Source: Oscillospiraceae bacterium (lineage in GTDB: Bacteria; Bacillota; Clostridia; Oscillospirales; Oscillospiraceae). Taken from it: a stretch of DNA of 30,989 nt. Position numbers and translations under genes: made by a program. The stretch is taken from the NCBI GenBank assembly GCA_020025345.1, contig JAHHSH010000015.1, positions 1 through 30,989 of the forward strand, given 5' to 3'. The notes under the pieces were generated by a model, which saw only the letters and a list, made by a program, of their open reading frames with translations, was not told the origin of the DNA and did not search any database. Position 1 is the first letter of the stretch. Each line of letters starts with the position of its first letter. Of the stretch, positions 14,007 through 22,311 are shown piece by piece.

Positions 14007-14735
14007 TCAGTCCAGCAGACTGGCAGCTGCCTCGTCCACGATGACAGTCACATCGGGGTGGAACTGCAGGATGGAAGCGGGCACCTCGGGCTTGACAGGA
14101 CCGAAGAAGGACTTCTTCACGATCTCGGCCTTATCCTTGCCGGTGGCGATCAGCAGCACCTTGCGGGCAGCCATCACCGTGCCGACGCCCATAGTATAGG
14201 CAGCGGTGGGCACCTCATCCAGAGAGGCAAAGAAACGCTTGTTGGCCTCACGGGTGATCTCCTCCAGCTGCACCTCGTGGGTGGTGGTGGGGAAATAGTC
14301 ACAGGGCTCGTTGAAGCCGATGTGACCATCGTGGCCGATACCCAGCAGCTGGATATCCACACCACCCATATCGGCAATCTTCTTCTCGTAATCAGCGCAC
14401 ATGGCCTCTGCATCCTCAGCCAGACCGTCGGGCACGATGGTGTTGGCCGGATCGATGGAGATGTGGTTGAAGAGGTTCTCCTGCATGAAGTAGCGATAGC
14501 TCTGGGGATGATCGCCGGAGAGGCCCTTATACTCGTCCAGATTGGCGGAACGCACCTTGGAGAAGTCGATCTTACCGGCCTTCTCACGCTCGATCAGCTC
14601 ACGATACAGAGGCAGGGGCGTAGAACCGGTCGCCAGACCCAGCACGCACTCGGGGTTCTCGCGGATGATCTCTTCAAAAATATCGGCGGCCAGCTTACCG
14701 GCCTCAGCAGGAGTTGCAGCTTTAATCAGTTTCAT
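14007..14735 (-). CDS. nagB: Glucosamine-6-phosphate deaminase
   Basis: A 242-residue isomerase/deaminase converting glucosamine-6-P to fructose-6-P and ammonia. Family motifs seen: LGLATGSTP (phosphate loop), NLDEYKGL, and GIGHDGHIGFNEP around the catalytic Asp-His-Glu set. It is the short form found in Firmicutes, slightly shorter than the 266-residue allosteric E. coli enzyme. AAGGAG precedes the ATG. It lies 15 bp after galE and feeds the NagA product into glycolysis. Confidence 0.96.
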   Translation of the reverse strand: MKLIKAATPAEAGKLAADIFEEIIRENPECVLGLATGSTPLPLYRELIEREKAGKIDFSKVRSANLDEYKGLSGDHPQSYRYFMQENLFNHISIDPANTIVPDGLAEDAEAMCADYEKKIADMGGVDIQLLGIGHDGHIGFNEPCDYFPTTTHEVQLEEITREANKRFFASLDEVPTAAYTMGVGTVMAARKVLLIATGKDKAEIVKKSFFGPVKPEVPASILQFHPDVTVIVDEAAASLLD

Positions 14736-14750
14736 AGATGATTCTCCTTA

Positions 14751-15767
14751 TCATTCGTCGTATCCGTTGGGATTCTTGCTCTGCCAATTCCATGTATCTC
14801 GGCACATATCTACCTGATTGAACTCAGCCCCCCAGCCCAGCACCTCGCGGCTCTTGGTGGGGTCGGCATAGCAGGTAGCCAGATCGCCGGGACGGCGGGG
14901 TGCAATCTCATAAGGCACCTTGACGCCGTTGGCTTCTTCAAAAGCGTGAACCATGTCCAGCACGCTGTAGCCATGACCGGTACCCAGATTGAACACGGAC
15001 TCGCCCTTGTGGTTCATCATGTAATTGGCAGCAGCCACATGGCCGCGAGCCAGATCCACCACATGGATATAATCACGCACACCGGTACCATCGGGGGTAT
15101 CGTAATCGTTGCCGTACACGCTCAGATGATCCCGCTTGCCGATGGCAGTCTGGGAGATATAGGGCATCAAGTTATTGGGGATACCGTTGGGATGCTCGCC
15201 GATGAGGCCGCTCTTGTGGGCACCCACGGGGTTAAAGTAGCGCAGCAGCACCACGGACCACTCGGGATCAGCCTTCGCAACATCGCGCAGGATCTGCTCG
15301 CACATGTACTTGGTCCAGCCGTAGGGATTGGTGCAGTTGCCGGTCTTGGAGGTCTCACGCAGAGGCATCTCGTTATCGCCGGAATACACCGTGGCGGAAG
15401 AGGAGAAAATGATCTTCTTCACATTGTGTGCACCCATCACACGGCACAGGCTCATGGTAGAACCCAGGTTGTTCTGATAGTACTCCAAAGGCTTGGCAAC
15501 GCTCTCACCCACAGCCTTCAGACCGGCAAAGTGGATCACGCAGTCGATGGAGTGACGGGAGAAAATCTCGTGCAGCAGCTTCTCGTTGCACACGTCACCC
15601 TCGATGAAGGGAACTTCCTCACCGGTGATTTCACGCACACGGTTCAAGCTCTCCGGATTGGAGTTGCACAGGTTATCCAACACAATGGGCTTATGACCGG
15701 CATTGATCAGCTCCACACAGGTGTGGCTGCCGATATAGCCGGTACCGCCGGTTACTAATACGTTCAT
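14751..15767 (-). CDS. galE: UDP-glucose 4-epimerase
   Basis: A 338-residue short-chain dehydrogenase with the NAD-binding TGGTGYIGSH at residues 7-16, the SSSATVYS catalytic-serine strand, and the YGWTK (YxxxK) motif. It interconverts UDP-Glc and UDP-Gal, and in some homologues UDP-GlcNAc and UDP-GalNAc. In this operon either activity would serve. Its ATG overlaps the TGA of the upstream kinase (ATGA), so the two are translationally coupled. Confidence 0.95.
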   Translation of the reverse strand: MNVLVTGGTGYIGSHTCVELINAGHKPIVLDNLCNSNPESLNRVREITGEEVPFIEGDVCNEKLLHEIFSRHSIDCVIHFAGLKAVGESVAKPLEYYQNNLGSTMSLCRVMGAHNVKKIIFSSSATVYSGDNEMPLRETSKTGNCTNPYGWTKYMCEQILRDVAKADPEWSVVLLRYFNPVGAHKSGLIGEHPNGIPNNLMPYISQTAIGKRDHLSVYGNDYDTPDGTGVRDYIHVVDLARGHVAAANYMMNHKGESVFNLGTGHGYSVLDMVHAFEEANGVKVPYEIAPRRPGDLATCYADPTKSREVLGWGAEFNQVDMCRDTWNWQSKNPNGYDE

Positions 15768-16846
15768 ACTCTTTCCTCCATGACGATCTTTTTCATTTCA
15801 TCCCACTTGGCTTCCATATCCTGTACCAGCTTGAACTGGGTACGGCAGCGATCCAGATTCTGACCCTCACGGTGAACGGCAAAGTAGTGGTCGCCGTCCA
15901 GATAGTCGGTCAAGAAGCGCAGGCCGCACTCCAGCGTCATGGTCTTGGCGCCGGCAGGCAGCATCTCGATCTCCGCATCAGTCAAGCCGGGGCAAGCCTT
16001 CAAAAAGCCGCGGGTGTAGGTGCGGAAGCGATCCAGGCTCATGGTCATCTTAGAGAGATCCTTCTCGTCCTCGGCAGCAGTTGCAGCGCCGAAGCGGATG
16101 GAATCGCCGAAGTCGAAGATACTCAGACCGGGCATCACGGTATCCAGATCGATGACGCACATGGCCTTATGGGTCTCAGCGTTCAGAAGAACGTTGTTGA
16201 GCTTTGTATCGTTGTGGGTCACGCGACGGGGCAGCTGACCTGCCTCCATCATGCGCTGAGCAAGGCCAGCCTCTTCCTCGCGTGCCAGCACGAAGTCGAT
16301 CTCCGCCTGGACGTCCTTGGCACGGCCCATCACGTCACGCTCCAGCACCTCGTGGAAGATGCGGTAACGGTCGGGGGTATTGTGGAAGTTGACAATGGTT
16401 TCGTGCAGCTTTTCCACAGGGAAATCCGCCAGCTGCTCCTGGAACTGGCCGAAGGCCACAGCGCTCTCATAGAAGTCCTGATCGCTCTCCGGGGCCTGCA
16501 GGCAGACGGTGTCCTCCACGAAATCATAGACACGCCAATAGCCGTTCTCATCATTGGCAAAGCACTGACCGTCCAGCGTGGGAACCAGTGTCAGCACGTT
16601 CTTGGGATCTTCGGCTTTCGCGCGCAGATGCTCCGTCACGCCCTGGATATTCTCCATCAGACCGGGGACATCCTTAAAGGCCTGCTCACTGATCTTCTGC
16701 AGGATATAGCGGCGGCCGGACTCGGTCACCACCAGCTGCGTGTTATTGATATGGCCGCAGCCGTAAGAATCACAGCTCACCCACTTGCTGTCCAGCCGGA
16801 AGTGGCTCAAAGCAAGGGTCAATACCTCTTTCGGCAAAACACTCAT
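15764..16846 (-). CDS. nahK: NahK-like N-acetylhexosamine 1-kinase (APH-fold sugar kinase)
   Basis: A 360-residue kinase of the aminoglycoside phosphotransferase fold. It contains the catalytic THNDTKLNN (His211-Asn212-Asp213) and the metal-binding VIDLDTVMPG. This resembles bifidobacterial NahK/LnpB, which phosphorylates GlcNAc or GalNAc at C1 with ATP, and the galE and nucleotidyltransferase neighbours support that role over antibiotic resistance. The ATG at 16846 sits 10 nt after GAGGAGG and overlaps the TGA of the upstream gene; an in-frame TTG at 16852 is too close to the ribosome-binding site. The substrate is inferred. Confidence 0.85.
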   Translation of the reverse strand: MSVLPKEVLTLALSHFRLDSKWVSCDSYGCGHINNTQLVVTESGRRYILQKISEQAFKDVPGLMENIQGVTEHLRAKAEDPKNVLTLVPTLDGQCFANDENGYWRVYDFVEDTVCLQAPESDQDFYESAVAFGQFQEQLADFPVEKLHETIVNFHNTPDRYRIFHEVLERDVMGRAKDVQAEIDFVLAREEEAGLAQRMMEAGQLPRRVTHNDTKLNNVLLNAETHKAMCVIDLDTVMPGLSIFDFGDSIRFGAATAAEDEKDLSKMTMSLDRFRTYTRGFLKACPGLTDAEIEMLPAGAKTMTLECGLRFLTDYLDGDHYFAVHREGQNLDRCRTQFKLVQDMEAKWDEMKKIVMEERV

Positions 16847-17751
16847 TTCCAAAGTTCCTCCTCATAAATGCCGCGCTTCTTCATGTCGGCAATGGCGGCG
16901 CAAACACTCTCCAGATCCTCGCGATAGGTCACACCGTACCAGGTCTCCTCGCAGGGCAGGACGCTGACATGAGCGCTGCCGTCCTCGATCTGCTCATTGA
17001 CCACGAAAGGCAGGAAGAACTCACACTTCAAGGGGTTGACGGGCACATTCTTATCCAGGAATGCAGGGAAACGGCTCCACAGCTCATCCAGCATACGGTT
17101 GGAGAAGCCCCACAGGTTCATGGACACCAGCGTATCGCCCTTCAGCTCCACAAAGGTCTTCTCGTCCTCGGTATAGGCGGCATCCTCACCACGCTTATAG
17201 ATCTTGGTGCGCTCGGTAATGCCGGTCAGCTTACCGTTCTCCACCTCGCACACACCGCGAGCCACACTGCCGTTCTCCGTAACGGTATTGCGCAGACGAT
17301 AGCCCACCATAGCGTAGCTGCTCTCATCCTCCAGATTGGCCAGGAAGTTGTAGATCGTAGTGAAGGCCGTGGGGCCATAGAAGTCATCTGCATTGATGAC
17401 GGCAAAGGGCCCATCTACCACACCCTTGCAGCAGGCGATGGCATGGCCGGTGCCCCAAGGCTTGGTACGCCCCTCCGGAACACTGTAGCCCTCCGGCAGG
17501 TTGTCCAGATCCTGTACAATGTAGGACACGTCGAAGTACTTCTCCATACGCTGGCCGATGCACTCCCTAAAATCGGCCTCCATGTGGCGGCTGATGATAA
17601 AGGCGACACGGCGGAAGCCGGCTCTCCATGCGTCATACAGAGAAAAGTCGATGATAATATGACCCTGCGGGTCCACGGGGGTGATCTGCTTGGGTCCCCC
17701 GAATCTGCTGCCCATACCGGCAGCCATGATTACAAGTGTAGGTTGATTCAT
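16843..17751 (-). CDS. Sugar-1-phosphate nucleotidyltransferase
   Basis: A 302-residue NTP-transferase with the nucleotide-binding AAGMGSRFGGPKQ (10-22), whose Gly-rich loop and K21 bind the NTP, and a later INADDFYG metal-binding strand. It would join a sugar-1-phosphate (GlcNAc-1-P, GalNAc-1-P or Gal-1-P from the neighbouring kinase or elsewhere) to a nucleotide, most simply UTP, supplying GalE. It is not the roughly 500-residue LnpC uridylyltransferase of bifidobacteria, so the UDP-sugar step is done by an unrelated-looking enzyme. It ends in TGA overlapping the kinase ATG and starts 102 bp after the permease gene. AGGAGG precedes the ATG. Confidence 0.87.
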   Translation of the reverse strand: MNQPTLVIMAAGMGSRFGGPKQITPVDPQGHIIIDFSLYDAWRAGFRRVAFIISRHMEADFRECIGQRMEKYFDVSYIVQDLDNLPEGYSVPEGRTKPWGTGHAIACCKGVVDGPFAVINADDFYGPTAFTTIYNFLANLEDESSYAMVGYRLRNTVTENGSVARGVCEVENGKLTGITERTKIYKRGEDAAYTEDEKTFVELKGDTLVSMNLWGFSNRMLDELWSRFPAFLDKNVPVNPLKCEFFLPFVVNEQIEDGSAHVSVLPCEETWYGVTYREDLESVCAAIADMKKRGIYEEELWK

Positions 17752-17805
17752 AATGCCTCCTCGTTTTGCGGTAAATGTGCGGTTAACGAATTGTATTCTT
17801 AGCGC

Positions 17806-17840
17806 GGCAAAAGGGATGCGCTTTTCGCATCCCTTTTGCC
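17806..17840 (-). other. Intercistronic stem-loop between permease and enzyme genes
   Basis: A perfect 15-bp stem (17806-17820 with 17826-17840, loop CTTTT), 13 bp past the permease stop, without a T-run on the minus strand. It is more likely an RNA-processing or stabilising hairpin, or a partial terminator, than a full stop. It would let transporter and enzyme segments differ in transcript level. Confidence 0.6.
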
Positions 17841-17853
17841 GGGCATTTCAAGG

Positions 17854-18693
17854 TTATCCCTTCACACCGCCGGCAGTCAGGCCTGCAGCCAAATGCTTTT
17901 CAATCAGCAGGAACAGGATGATGACCGGAACCGTTGCAAAGAGGGATGTGGCAAACAGATACTGCCACTGAATGAAGTTGAATCCATAGAACTTGTTGAT
18001 ACCGACAGTAATCGGCTTGAGAACATCACTGCGGATCAGTGTCAAGGCGATGGTATACTCGTTCCAAGAGTTGATGAACACGAAGATCAGTGCTGTGACG
18101 ATGCCGGGCGCCGCCATAGGCAGCAGCACTCGGATCATAGACTGGATCGTATTGCAGCCGTCGATCTTAGCGGCCTGCTCCATCTCCGGAGAGATGGATG
18201 TAAAGGTACCACGCAGCAGCCAAATGGCAAAGGCCTGGTTAAACGCTGCGTTCAGCAAGATCAGACCCCAAATACTGTTGGTCAGACCCATATCCGTCAT
18301 CAGACGATAGATACCAACCAGCAGCACCACAGGGGAAAACATCTGGCTCATGATGACAGCGCCCAGGAAGAAGCCCTTCCCCTTAAAGCGCATACGAGAG
18401 AGCGCATAAGCCGCGGGAATACCGCAGAGAATTGCCAACAGTGTCGCACCTGCGGAGACGATCACGGAGTTCATCAAATAGTTGAACACGGGAGCCGCCT
18501 TCCAGATCTCCACAAAGTTGGACCACTGCCAGGTATGGGGCAGCAGCGAAGCTGCCGTAGTGGAGTACATCTCGCTGTCAGTCTTAGCTGCCGTAGTGAG
18601 CATGACGAAATAGGGGTACAAAATCACGATGCAGACGATAAAGACGAAGAGGTACAAAAACACTCTCTTCCAAGAGTTCTTTTTCTGATACAT
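17854..18693 (-). CDS. ABC sugar transporter permease, MalG type
   Basis: A 279-residue inner-membrane protein with about six hydrophobic segments. The cytoplasmic EAA loop is seen as EMEQAAKIDGCNTIQSMIRVLLP, the contact for the transporter ATPase. This is the second permease of a carbohydrate-uptake (CUT1) importer. It starts 3 bp after the preceding permease stop. No ATPase gene is in the window; CUT1 systems of Firmicutes often share one MsiK/MalK-type ATPase. Confidence 0.93.
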   Translation of the reverse strand: MYQKKNSWKRVFLYLFVFIVCIVILYPYFVMLTTAAKTDSEMYSTTAASLLPHTWQWSNFVEIWKAAPVFNYLMNSVIVSAGATLLAILCGIPAAYALSRMRFKGKGFFLGAVIMSQMFSPVVLLVGIYRLMTDMGLTNSIWGLILLNAAFNQAFAIWLLRGTFTSISPEMEQAAKIDGCNTIQSMIRVLLPMAAPGIVTALIFVFINSWNEYTIALTLIRSDVLKPITVGINKFYGFNFIQWQYLFATSLFATVPVIILFLLIEKHLAAGLTAGGVKG

Positions 18694-18696
18694 ATC

Positions 18697-19590
18697 TTAG
18701 CCCTCCTCCTGTTTTTCTTTCCGCAGCGACATGATCATATAACCGCCGGCGAAGATCGACAGCACAAGGAAGCCGATCACAGAGACGGCAGCCGCCTCGC
18801 CGGAGCGTCCGTTGGTGAAGGACAACTTATAAAGGTATGTAACCAGCGTGTGCGTCTGATCGGCAGGGTCGCCCTTGGAAATCGTCCAAACAATGGGGAA
18901 AGAGTTAAATACATAGATGATACTCAGCACCGTGGACACCGTCAGGCTGGGCATGACCAGAGGCAAAGTGATCTTAAAGAGCTTGTGCCAGAAACCTGCG
19001 CCGTCCACATCAGCTGCCTCATAGAGGGTCTGATCGATTCCCTGCAGGCCGGACAGCACGCAGAACGTGATGAACGGCACAGAGACGAAAATACCGACCC
19101 AGCACTCCCAGGCGAAAATCATGCCGGGCGAGGCTGTCCAGTTGACATAGCTGTCAATGATGCCCATTTTTGTGAGCAGCAGGTTCAATGCGCCGTAGTC
19201 AGCGTTGATGATGTACTTCCAGATCAAGGACTGAATGATCAGAGCCGTTGCCCAAGGGAAAACCACAATGGCACGGACGATCTTGCGGCCATGGAACTTC
19301 TGGTTGAGCACCAGTGCCAGAATAAAGCCCAAAATCGTGGAGAGCACAACGACTACCACGGTCCAAATCGCAGTATTCAAAAGCGTATTCCAGAAAATTT
19401 TATTACTGAAGATTGCTTTATAGTTTTCTACGCCGTTAAAGCCGCGATTCACACCAGCCTTACTGATCTCGCAAAAAGAGGTTTGAAACACGGTGATGAT
19501 GGGGACCAGAATCAAAACCACCATCAAAATGATACTGGGCAAAAGCCAGAGATACGGCTCAATCGTTTTCTTAAAGGATTGCTTTTTCAT
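18697..19590 (-). CDS. ABC sugar transporter permease, MalF type
   Basis: A 297-residue inner-membrane permease with an EAA loop (LYEAADVDGAGFWHKLFKITLP) and about six membrane segments. It pairs with the MalG-type gene to form the channel. I use ATG 19590. The in-frame GTG at 19602 is nearly on top of AGAAGGGA, so it is a poorer start, although the ATG is rather far (about 14 nt) from that site. It follows the binding-protein gene across a 195-bp spacer with two strong hairpins. Confidence 0.92.
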   Translation of the reverse strand: MKKQSFKKTIEPYLWLLPSIILMVVLILVPIITVFQTSFCEISKAGVNRGFNGVENYKAIFSNKIFWNTLLNTAIWTVVVVVLSTILGFILALVLNQKFHGRKIVRAIVVFPWATALIIQSLIWKYIINADYGALNLLLTKMGIIDSYVNWTASPGMIFAWECWVGIFVSVPFITFCVLSGLQGIDQTLYEAADVDGAGFWHKLFKITLPLVMPSLTVSTVLSIIYVFNSFPIVWTISKGDPADQTHTLVTYLYKLSFTNGRSGEAAAVSVIGFLVLSIFAGGYMIMSLRKEKQEEG

Positions 19591-19630
19591 GGGGATATAC
19601 ACTTCCCTTCTTTTCTCTCTGTTCCGCTAT

Positions 19631-19742
19631 TCTCCTCTCCGGGACGTACCAGCAGGGCGCGTTCCGGAGGGGAGAAAAACGGGTATTGCTATATTCCAAT
19701 TACATTGAGAACACCTCACGGGGGCCCCGAAGGACCCCCGTG
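19631..19742 (-). other. Two stem-loops between the binding-protein and permease genes
   Basis: The first, 19717-19742, pairs CACGGGGG-type arms of 11 bp around a 4-nt loop and would be very stable. The second, 19631-19646 with 19660-19675, is a 16-bp stem with two mismatches. Neither ends in a long T-run on the minus strand. Hairpins after a binding-protein gene commonly protect the upstream mRNA and give far more binding protein than permease. That role is inferred here. Confidence 0.65.
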
Positions 19743-19784
19743 GGGCGAATACGGTTTACATCAACCGCTCTTTATTTGTGTTCC

Positions 19785-21050
19785 TTAGCCGGCGACCTTA
19801 GCCTGCAGAGCATCCAGAACGGTCTTAGCATCGGCAGAGCCGGTGCAGACCTGCTGCTCAGCCTCTACAACGCCGTTACGGACATCCATCCACTCAGCCT
19901 TCTGCATGGGATAGAACTTGCAGTTGGGCAGGACAGCACAGAAAGTCTCGAAGTACTCGCTGCTGCCGGTAGCATCGGAGCCGCCCTTCTTGTAGTTCTC
20001 AGCATTCTTGGCCAGGTTCTCGGAAGCGTCCAGAGTAGCAGGCAGGAATCCCTCGTACACCATGTAATCGGAGTAAGTCTCGACGTCATAGAAAGCATCG
20101 AAGAACTTGGTGATAGCAGCAGTACGAGCCTCCTGATCGGGAGCATTCTTATCCTTGAAGGCCATCAGCTGATCGCAAACGCCCAGAGCAACATTCTCAC
20201 CGGGCATATCAGCAACCACATAGTTTGCGGTGCAGTCGTCAGTGATCATGTTCATGGGGCCGATCATCATGGCCAAAGTGCCGTTGTTGAACTGGGGATA
20301 CAGGTTGTACTTGGTATCGTTGTAAGGATCGGAGTTGCAGTAACCGCCGTCAACCAGAGCCTTCATGTACTCAGCAGCCTTGATGTTAGCCTCGCTGTTC
20401 AGAGCCCACTCGCCCTTGTCATCCACGAAACCGCCGCCCATGTTCCAAGCATAGTATGCGAAAGCAGCCTGGCCTTCATCCATGGAGATATCCAGACCCC
20501 AGGGAGTCACATCGGGGCACTTTTCCTTGACAGCCTTGCAGGCAGCCATGACCTCGTCCCAAGTGGTGGGCACTTCCACACCGGCCTTAGCCAGGATGTC
20601 AGTGTTGCAGTACAGAGAACGGCAGGAAGCCAGGATGGGCAGAGCCCAAACGGTACCGTCCATCTCGTTGGAAGCCCAGAAGCTGGGAACGAAGTTGTTC
20701 TTCACCTTCTCGGAAACATATTCATCGGCGGGCATCAGCAGATCATCAGCAACATAGTCAGCAAAGCCGCTGATGTTCAGGATGTCGGGCTGCTCCCCGG
20801 TGGAGATACGGGTGTTGACAGTTGCATAGATGTCGTTCCAAGAGACGATATCAATGTTCAGGTCGATATCCTTGTTAGCCTCCTCGAAGTCAGCCTCAAA
20901 CTGCTTCCACCACTCCTGGGTGTAGTTGCCGTACTGAGAGATGATGATGTCCAGCTTGACCTTTTCGCCGGAAGCCTTATCGCCTCCGCCGCAAGCCACC
21001 AGAGAAAGCATCATGACCACAGCCAAAACCATTGCAAGAAACTTTTTCAT
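19785..21050 (-). CDS. Sugar ABC transporter substrate-binding lipoprotein
   Basis: A 421-residue extracellular binding protein of the SBP_bac_1 type. It starts with MKKFLAMVLAVVMMLSLVAC, a lipoprotein signal peptide with lipobox LVAC and Cys20 as the lipid anchor. The mature part carries the expected PDILNISGFAD and NGTLAMMIGPMN blocks. It would capture the sugar for the two permeases. AAGGAG precedes the ATG at 21050; the longer frame to 21170 has no ribosome-binding site. The downstream genes suggest an N-acetylhexosamine-containing or galactose-containing ligand. Confidence 0.93.
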   Translation of the reverse strand: MKKFLAMVLAVVMMLSLVACGGGDKASGEKVKLDIIISQYGNYTQEWWKQFEADFEEANKDIDLNIDIVSWNDIYATVNTRISTGEQPDILNISGFADYVADDLLMPADEYVSEKVKNNFVPSFWASNEMDGTVWALPILASCRSLYCNTDILAKAGVEVPTTWDEVMAACKAVKEKCPDVTPWGLDISMDEGQAAFAYYAWNMGGGFVDDKGEWALNSEANIKAAEYMKALVDGGYCNSDPYNDTKYNLYPQFNNGTLAMMIGPMNMITDDCTANYVVADMPGENVALGVCDQLMAFKDKNAPDQEARTAAITKFFDAFYDVETYSDYMVYEGFLPATLDASENLAKNAENYKKGGSDATGSSEYFETFCAVLPNCKFYPMQKAEWMDVRNGVVEAEQQVCTGSADAKTVLDALQAKVAG

Positions 21051-21156
21051 CTGTTTTTCTCCTTCTTCTTTTTGTTTTGTTGTGCCGACTTCCACATCGA
21101 CACTTAAAATGTATGCAGAACGTGAAAATAGACAAATTCCCACGTCCGCTACACCT

Positions 21157-21228
21157 ATTATACTTATCACATTGCCACAATTATAGGGAAAATTATTCGC
21201 TTTTTAGGAATATCTTCCTAAAAGCGAA
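21157..21228 (-). promoter_or_regulatory. Control region of the sugar uptake operon
   Basis: Two TATAAT boxes occur on the minus strand (21157-21162 and 21180-21185), but neither has a good -35 at normal distance. That pattern fits a promoter needing an activator such as the AraC-type protein encoded just upstream. Directly before them is an inverted repeat, TTCGCTTTTTAGGAA (21196-21210) with TTCCTAAAAGCGAA (21215-21228), one base bulged, centred on TATC. It could be the regulator's site. It also lies 18 bp after the regulator's stop codon and could be a weak terminator. Confidence 0.55.
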
Positions 21229-21246
21229 GATAAACCGCCTTTTGGA

Positions 21247-22128
21247 TCATTGAGATTCCGCTAAGTTTTCATAGTTTTTACGAAAAGTCCGTGGCGTCAT
21301 ACCGGTATTTGCTTTGAAGATTCGCGTAAAATAGTTGTAATCAGAAAAGCCCACTGCCCCTGCCACATCAGAAATGGGGCAATTGCTGGAAATCAGTAAC
21401 TTTTTGGCCGCATTGACGCGCCGCAGCGAGATCAGCTGGGTCACGGTCTTGCCGTCAGAGAATTTCTTGGCCAGCGCACATAATTTGGTGGTCCCCATAT
21501 GAAGATCAGCAGAAATGCGCTGCAGCGACAACGGCTCCATATAGTGCTGATCCAGATACATCTCCAGTTTCTGCACATCCGTATACTCCGCCGAGCGGAT
21601 GATCCCCTCCAGCTGGATGTAGGATGCCAGAGCCTCCAGCACCTCCGCAAAGGCGGTGATCTCCTCGTTGCTGCACTGGCGCAGCCGGAAGAATTCACGG
21701 CGCAGCTTCTCCATATCCCCGTCATACCAGTCCAGCAGGCCCTTGGTGCGCTCCCACTGCTGAATCCGTGAGGATTCGTCCAGCAGCTGCCCGAACACCA
21801 AGTAAGCAATCGGTACACCGCCCTCAAAAATAGGCAGCAGGTATTCTCTCAGCCCCGCATGGCACCGGTAGGAATAGAGACCTCCGCTGCCTGTAATGCG
21901 GCACTCGTGCACCGCACGCGCATCACAATCCTTGCATCGGGCGTCTCCCTCTTCCGTCGCGTGAATACTCTGACAAAAACGGCTGTGAGCATCACGAATT
22001 TGGATATCCCGACCGCAACCGTCAAAAATATTAGCCCAGATCCCTGTCAGCGTGTGAAGATTGATAATCAAGCGCCGCAGCTGGGCACTATTGAAGAGAA
22101 TATTTCTCACAGCCTGCCCTTCATCCAT
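21247..22128 (-). CDS. PocR-domain AraC-family regulator
   Basis: A 293-residue regulator. Residues about 15-165 form a PocR sensory domain with the characteristic cysteines (CQSIHATEEGDARCKDCDARAVHEC). Residues about 185-285 are a two-helix-turn-helix AraC DNA-binding domain with VAGAVGFSDYNYFTRIFKANTGMTPRTFR. PocR domains sense small molecules, often sugar or diol derived. It is the first gene of the locus on the same strand as the transporter and is the likely activator of it. It has its own promoter, and AAGGAGGTG precedes the ATG. Confidence 0.92.
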   Translation of the reverse strand: MDEGQAVRNILFNSAQLRRLIINLHTLTGIWANIFDGCGRDIQIRDAHSRFCQSIHATEEGDARCKDCDARAVHECRITGSGGLYSYRCHAGLREYLLPIFEGGVPIAYLVFGQLLDESSRIQQWERTKGLLDWYDGDMEKLRREFFRLRQCSNEEITAFAEVLEALASYIQLEGIIRSAEYTDVQKLEMYLDQHYMEPLSLQRISADLHMGTTKLCALAKKFSDGKTVTQLISLRRVNAAKKLLISSNCPISDVAGAVGFSDYNYFTRIFKANTGMTPRTFRKNYENLAESQ

Positions 22129-22166
22129 TGCTGCACCTCCTTCAAAACTGGTTTTTCGATACCTAT

Positions 22167-22195
22167 ATTATAAAGTCTCCCCCCTGAAAATGCAA
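22167..22195 (-). promoter_or_regulatory. Promoter of the PocR-AraC regulator gene
   Basis: Minus-strand TTGCAT (22190-22195), a 17-bp spacer and a perfect TATAAT (22167-22172), with the ATG about 40 nt downstream. Confidence 0.82.
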
Positions 22196-22240
22196 TGCTA
22201 TTTCTTCACCCGCGCCTTAAACCATGGTACCGTTTTTCGC

Positions 22241-22286
22241 AAAAAAAGAGAAGCCTTTCAGCGTTTAAAAACGCCGAAAGGCTTCT
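22241..22286 (-). terminator. Terminator of the OppA-like gene
   Basis: An 11-bp stem (22249-22259 with 22276-22286) extended by an inner GCGTTT/AAACGC stem, followed on the minus strand by seven T residues (22241-22247 on the plus strand as A). It lies 25 bp past the stop codon. Confidence 0.93.
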
Positions 22287-22311
22287 TGAATTCAGCTTAC
22301 TCTACGAACCG

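Noticed and set aside
15764..16846. Aminoglycoside-resistance kinase.
   Set aside because: The APH fold is shared with NahK-type sugar kinases, and the ATGA-coupled nucleotidyltransferase and galE neighbours point to sugar metabolism.
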